Under the pieces are notes generated by a model that worked only from the letters and a program-made list of their open reading frames with translations, ran no database searches and was not told the DNA's origin. From positions 1 to 6,232 of the forward strand of contig CAMAYW010000154.1 of NCBI GenBank assembly GCA_945862475.1: a stretch of 6,232 bases of DNA. Reading direction: 5' to 3'. Numbering within the stretch: the stretch's first letter is position 1; every line of letters starts with the position of its first letter. Below, in pieces: positions 5,018 through 6,232 of the stretch. The translations under genes and the position numbers were made by a program. The stretch is from Bacteriovorax stolpii. Lineage in GTDB: Bacteria > Bdellovibrionota > Bacteriovoracia > Bacteriovoracales > Bacteriovoracaceae.

Positions 5018-6232
5018 ATGTTCTCTAAAAAAGCATTACTATTAATGGCCCTTCCCATTTCTGTGTCTTCAGTTTTTGCAAAAACACAAATGATTCCCAA
5101 AGCGATTGAAGATTTAAATCTTATTGAACAATCTCAATCAAAATATGTTCTTAAGAATGCAAAAGGGTCTCTCTTTTCTCTGCATGCACTCATGAGTGCT
5201 AGACCTGAAAACTGGTTTAATCTCTCGCCTGTGGATGGAGCAGAGGGTGTCAGAACAGAAGAAACCTATAAGGCCTTTGGTCGACCAACTTCAGAGGATA
5301 TTATTGTCGCCGTTATCGATTCTGGGGTGGATGTAAACCATGAAGATCTTCAAGGTAAGATTTGGATTAATGCTGGTGAGACTCCGAACGATGGAATCGA
5401 TAATGATGGTAATGGTTATAAAGATGATGTTTTTGGCTGGAACTTCATCGGTGGATCTGATGGTATGGCCTCAATTGTAAAAGATGATTCACTCAAAAAT
5501 GGATTAAGACTCACGAAAGGCAATGCTGCCGCTCAAGTTGACGCCGATACGCTCGAGGTCACAAGAGAGCTCGTACGTATGAAAAAAATCAAGGCGCGTT
5601 TAGAGGACCTTGGTGAGCCATTAACTGCCGCTCAGACAAAATATCTTAATTCCCTCACTTCAGAAGTCGAGGCAGCTGTTAAAGAAGCTAAGAACATTGT
5701 GACAACATATTCGGCCCGCCTCAAGGCTTACAAAACAGCAGAAGCTATCTTAAAAGAAGCTGGTGTTTCAACGATGACGATCGAAGCTGTTCGTGCAGTT
5801 CAGTCTTCAGATCAGAATGTTATCGATGCTCAAAAAGCGATGCTAGAGCTTCTTTCAAATAACATGACTGAAGCAAGACTGAATCGTATCTTGGATACTT
5901 ACGGGGATCAACTTCAGTATTATTACAATGAAGATTTTAATCCTCGTACAATAGTGGGTGATAACTACACAGATGTCTCACAAAGAAATTATGGAAACAA
6001 TGATGTCGTTGGACCGGATTCAAGCCACGGGACTCACGTCGCTGGAATCATTGCAGCCGTGAGAGATAATAATCTCGGAATGAAAGGTGTCGCTACCAAT
6101 GTGAAAATTATGGCGATCAGAGTTGTTCCAAACGGTGATGAGAGAGATAAAGATGTTGCTAATGGAATTCGTTATGCGGTTGATAACGGGGCCAGAGTGA
6201 TTAATATGAGTTTCGGGAAAGCATTTTCTCCT
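5018..6232 (+). CDS. Secreted S8 family (subtilisin-like) serine peptidase, N-terminal part, cut by window edge
   Basis: The reading frame runs 405 codons to the last base without a stop. The signal peptide is Lys4-Lys5, a hydrophobic core and likely cleavage after Val-Phe-Ala at residue 21. Residues 22-90 may be a short pro-region. The catalytic Asp is Asp101 in AVIDSGVDVNHEDL. A DGIDNDGNGYKDD segment just after it is Asp/Asn/Gly-rich and may bind calcium. The catalytic His is His337 in SSHGTHVAGIIAA, followed by the conserved VINMSFG strand near the edge. The catalytic Ser (GTSMA-type motif) must lie beyond the window. Asp and His are 236 residues apart, against 32 in subtilisin BPN', because a mostly helical, Ala/Glu/Lys-rich insert occupies about 165-300. 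From memory, a similar insert occurs in S8 peptidases of Bacteroidota. It probably degrades proteins outside the cytoplasm; substrate and final location cannot be read here. Confidence 0.92.
   Translation, partial: MFSKKALLLMALPISVSSVFAKTQMIPKAIEDLNLIEQSQSKYVLKNAKGSLFSLHALMSARPENWFNLSPVDGAEGVRTEETYKAFGRPTSEDIIVAVIDSGVDVNHEDLQGKIWINAGETPNDGIDNDGNGYKDDVFGWNFIGGSDGMASIVKDDSLKNGLRLTKGNAAAQVDADTLEVTRELVRMKKIKARLEDLGEPLTAAQTKYLNSLTSEVEAAVKEAKNIVTTYSARLKAYKTAEAILKEAGVSTMTIEAVRAVQSSDQNVIDAQKAMLELLSNNMTEARLNRILDTYGDQLQYYYNEDFNPRTIVGDNYTDVSQRNYGNNDVVGPDSSHGTHVAGIIAAVRDNNLGMKGVATNVKIMAIRVVPNGDERDKDVANGIRYAVDNGARVINMSFGKAFSP

Overview
The window looks like a chromosomal stretch of a Gram-negative, AT-leaning (roughly 40% GC by eye) bacterium. 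All supported genes lie on the + strand and carry AGGAG/AGGA-type ribosome binding sites. There is a predicted outer-membrane lipoprotein, a FadL/PorV-like barrel, a fused radical SAM protein and a secreted subtilase with a large insertion between its catalytic Asp and His. That mix would fit a Bdellovibrionota relative (for example Bacteriovoracales). This placement is inference from gene content and no marker in the window proves it.

Layout: 1-183 is AT-rich and probably non-coding, with a possible tail of an upstream gene and a weak hairpin. 184-897 encodes a small lipoprotein that reads like a beta-barrel. 967-2061 (or from GTG 952) encodes a secreted outer-membrane barrel of the FadL/PorV/UPF0164 type. 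2062-2169 is a short but structured leader: three hairpins that abut without a gap, one shaped like a tRNA T-arm, plus competing pairings and an imperfect direct repeat. 2170-4881 encodes a 903-residue radical SAM protein that joins a TIGR03960-type B12-binding/radical SAM part to a TIGR03936/DUF2344-type C-terminal domain. 4882-5017 contains a perfect 13-bp stem-loop. 5018 to the window edge is the N-terminal 405 codons of a secreted S8 (subtilisin) peptidase.

The first two genes both make envelope proteins, are close together and may be co-transcribed. The radical SAM gene has its own structured leader and strong ribosome binding site, and it ends at the strong stem-loop, so it may be a separate unit. 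The peptidase is probably transcribed on its own. Nothing here points to a mobile element, CRISPR array, rRNA or complete tRNA. The parts most worth a second look are the leader before the radical SAM gene and the split cysteine cluster inside that protein.
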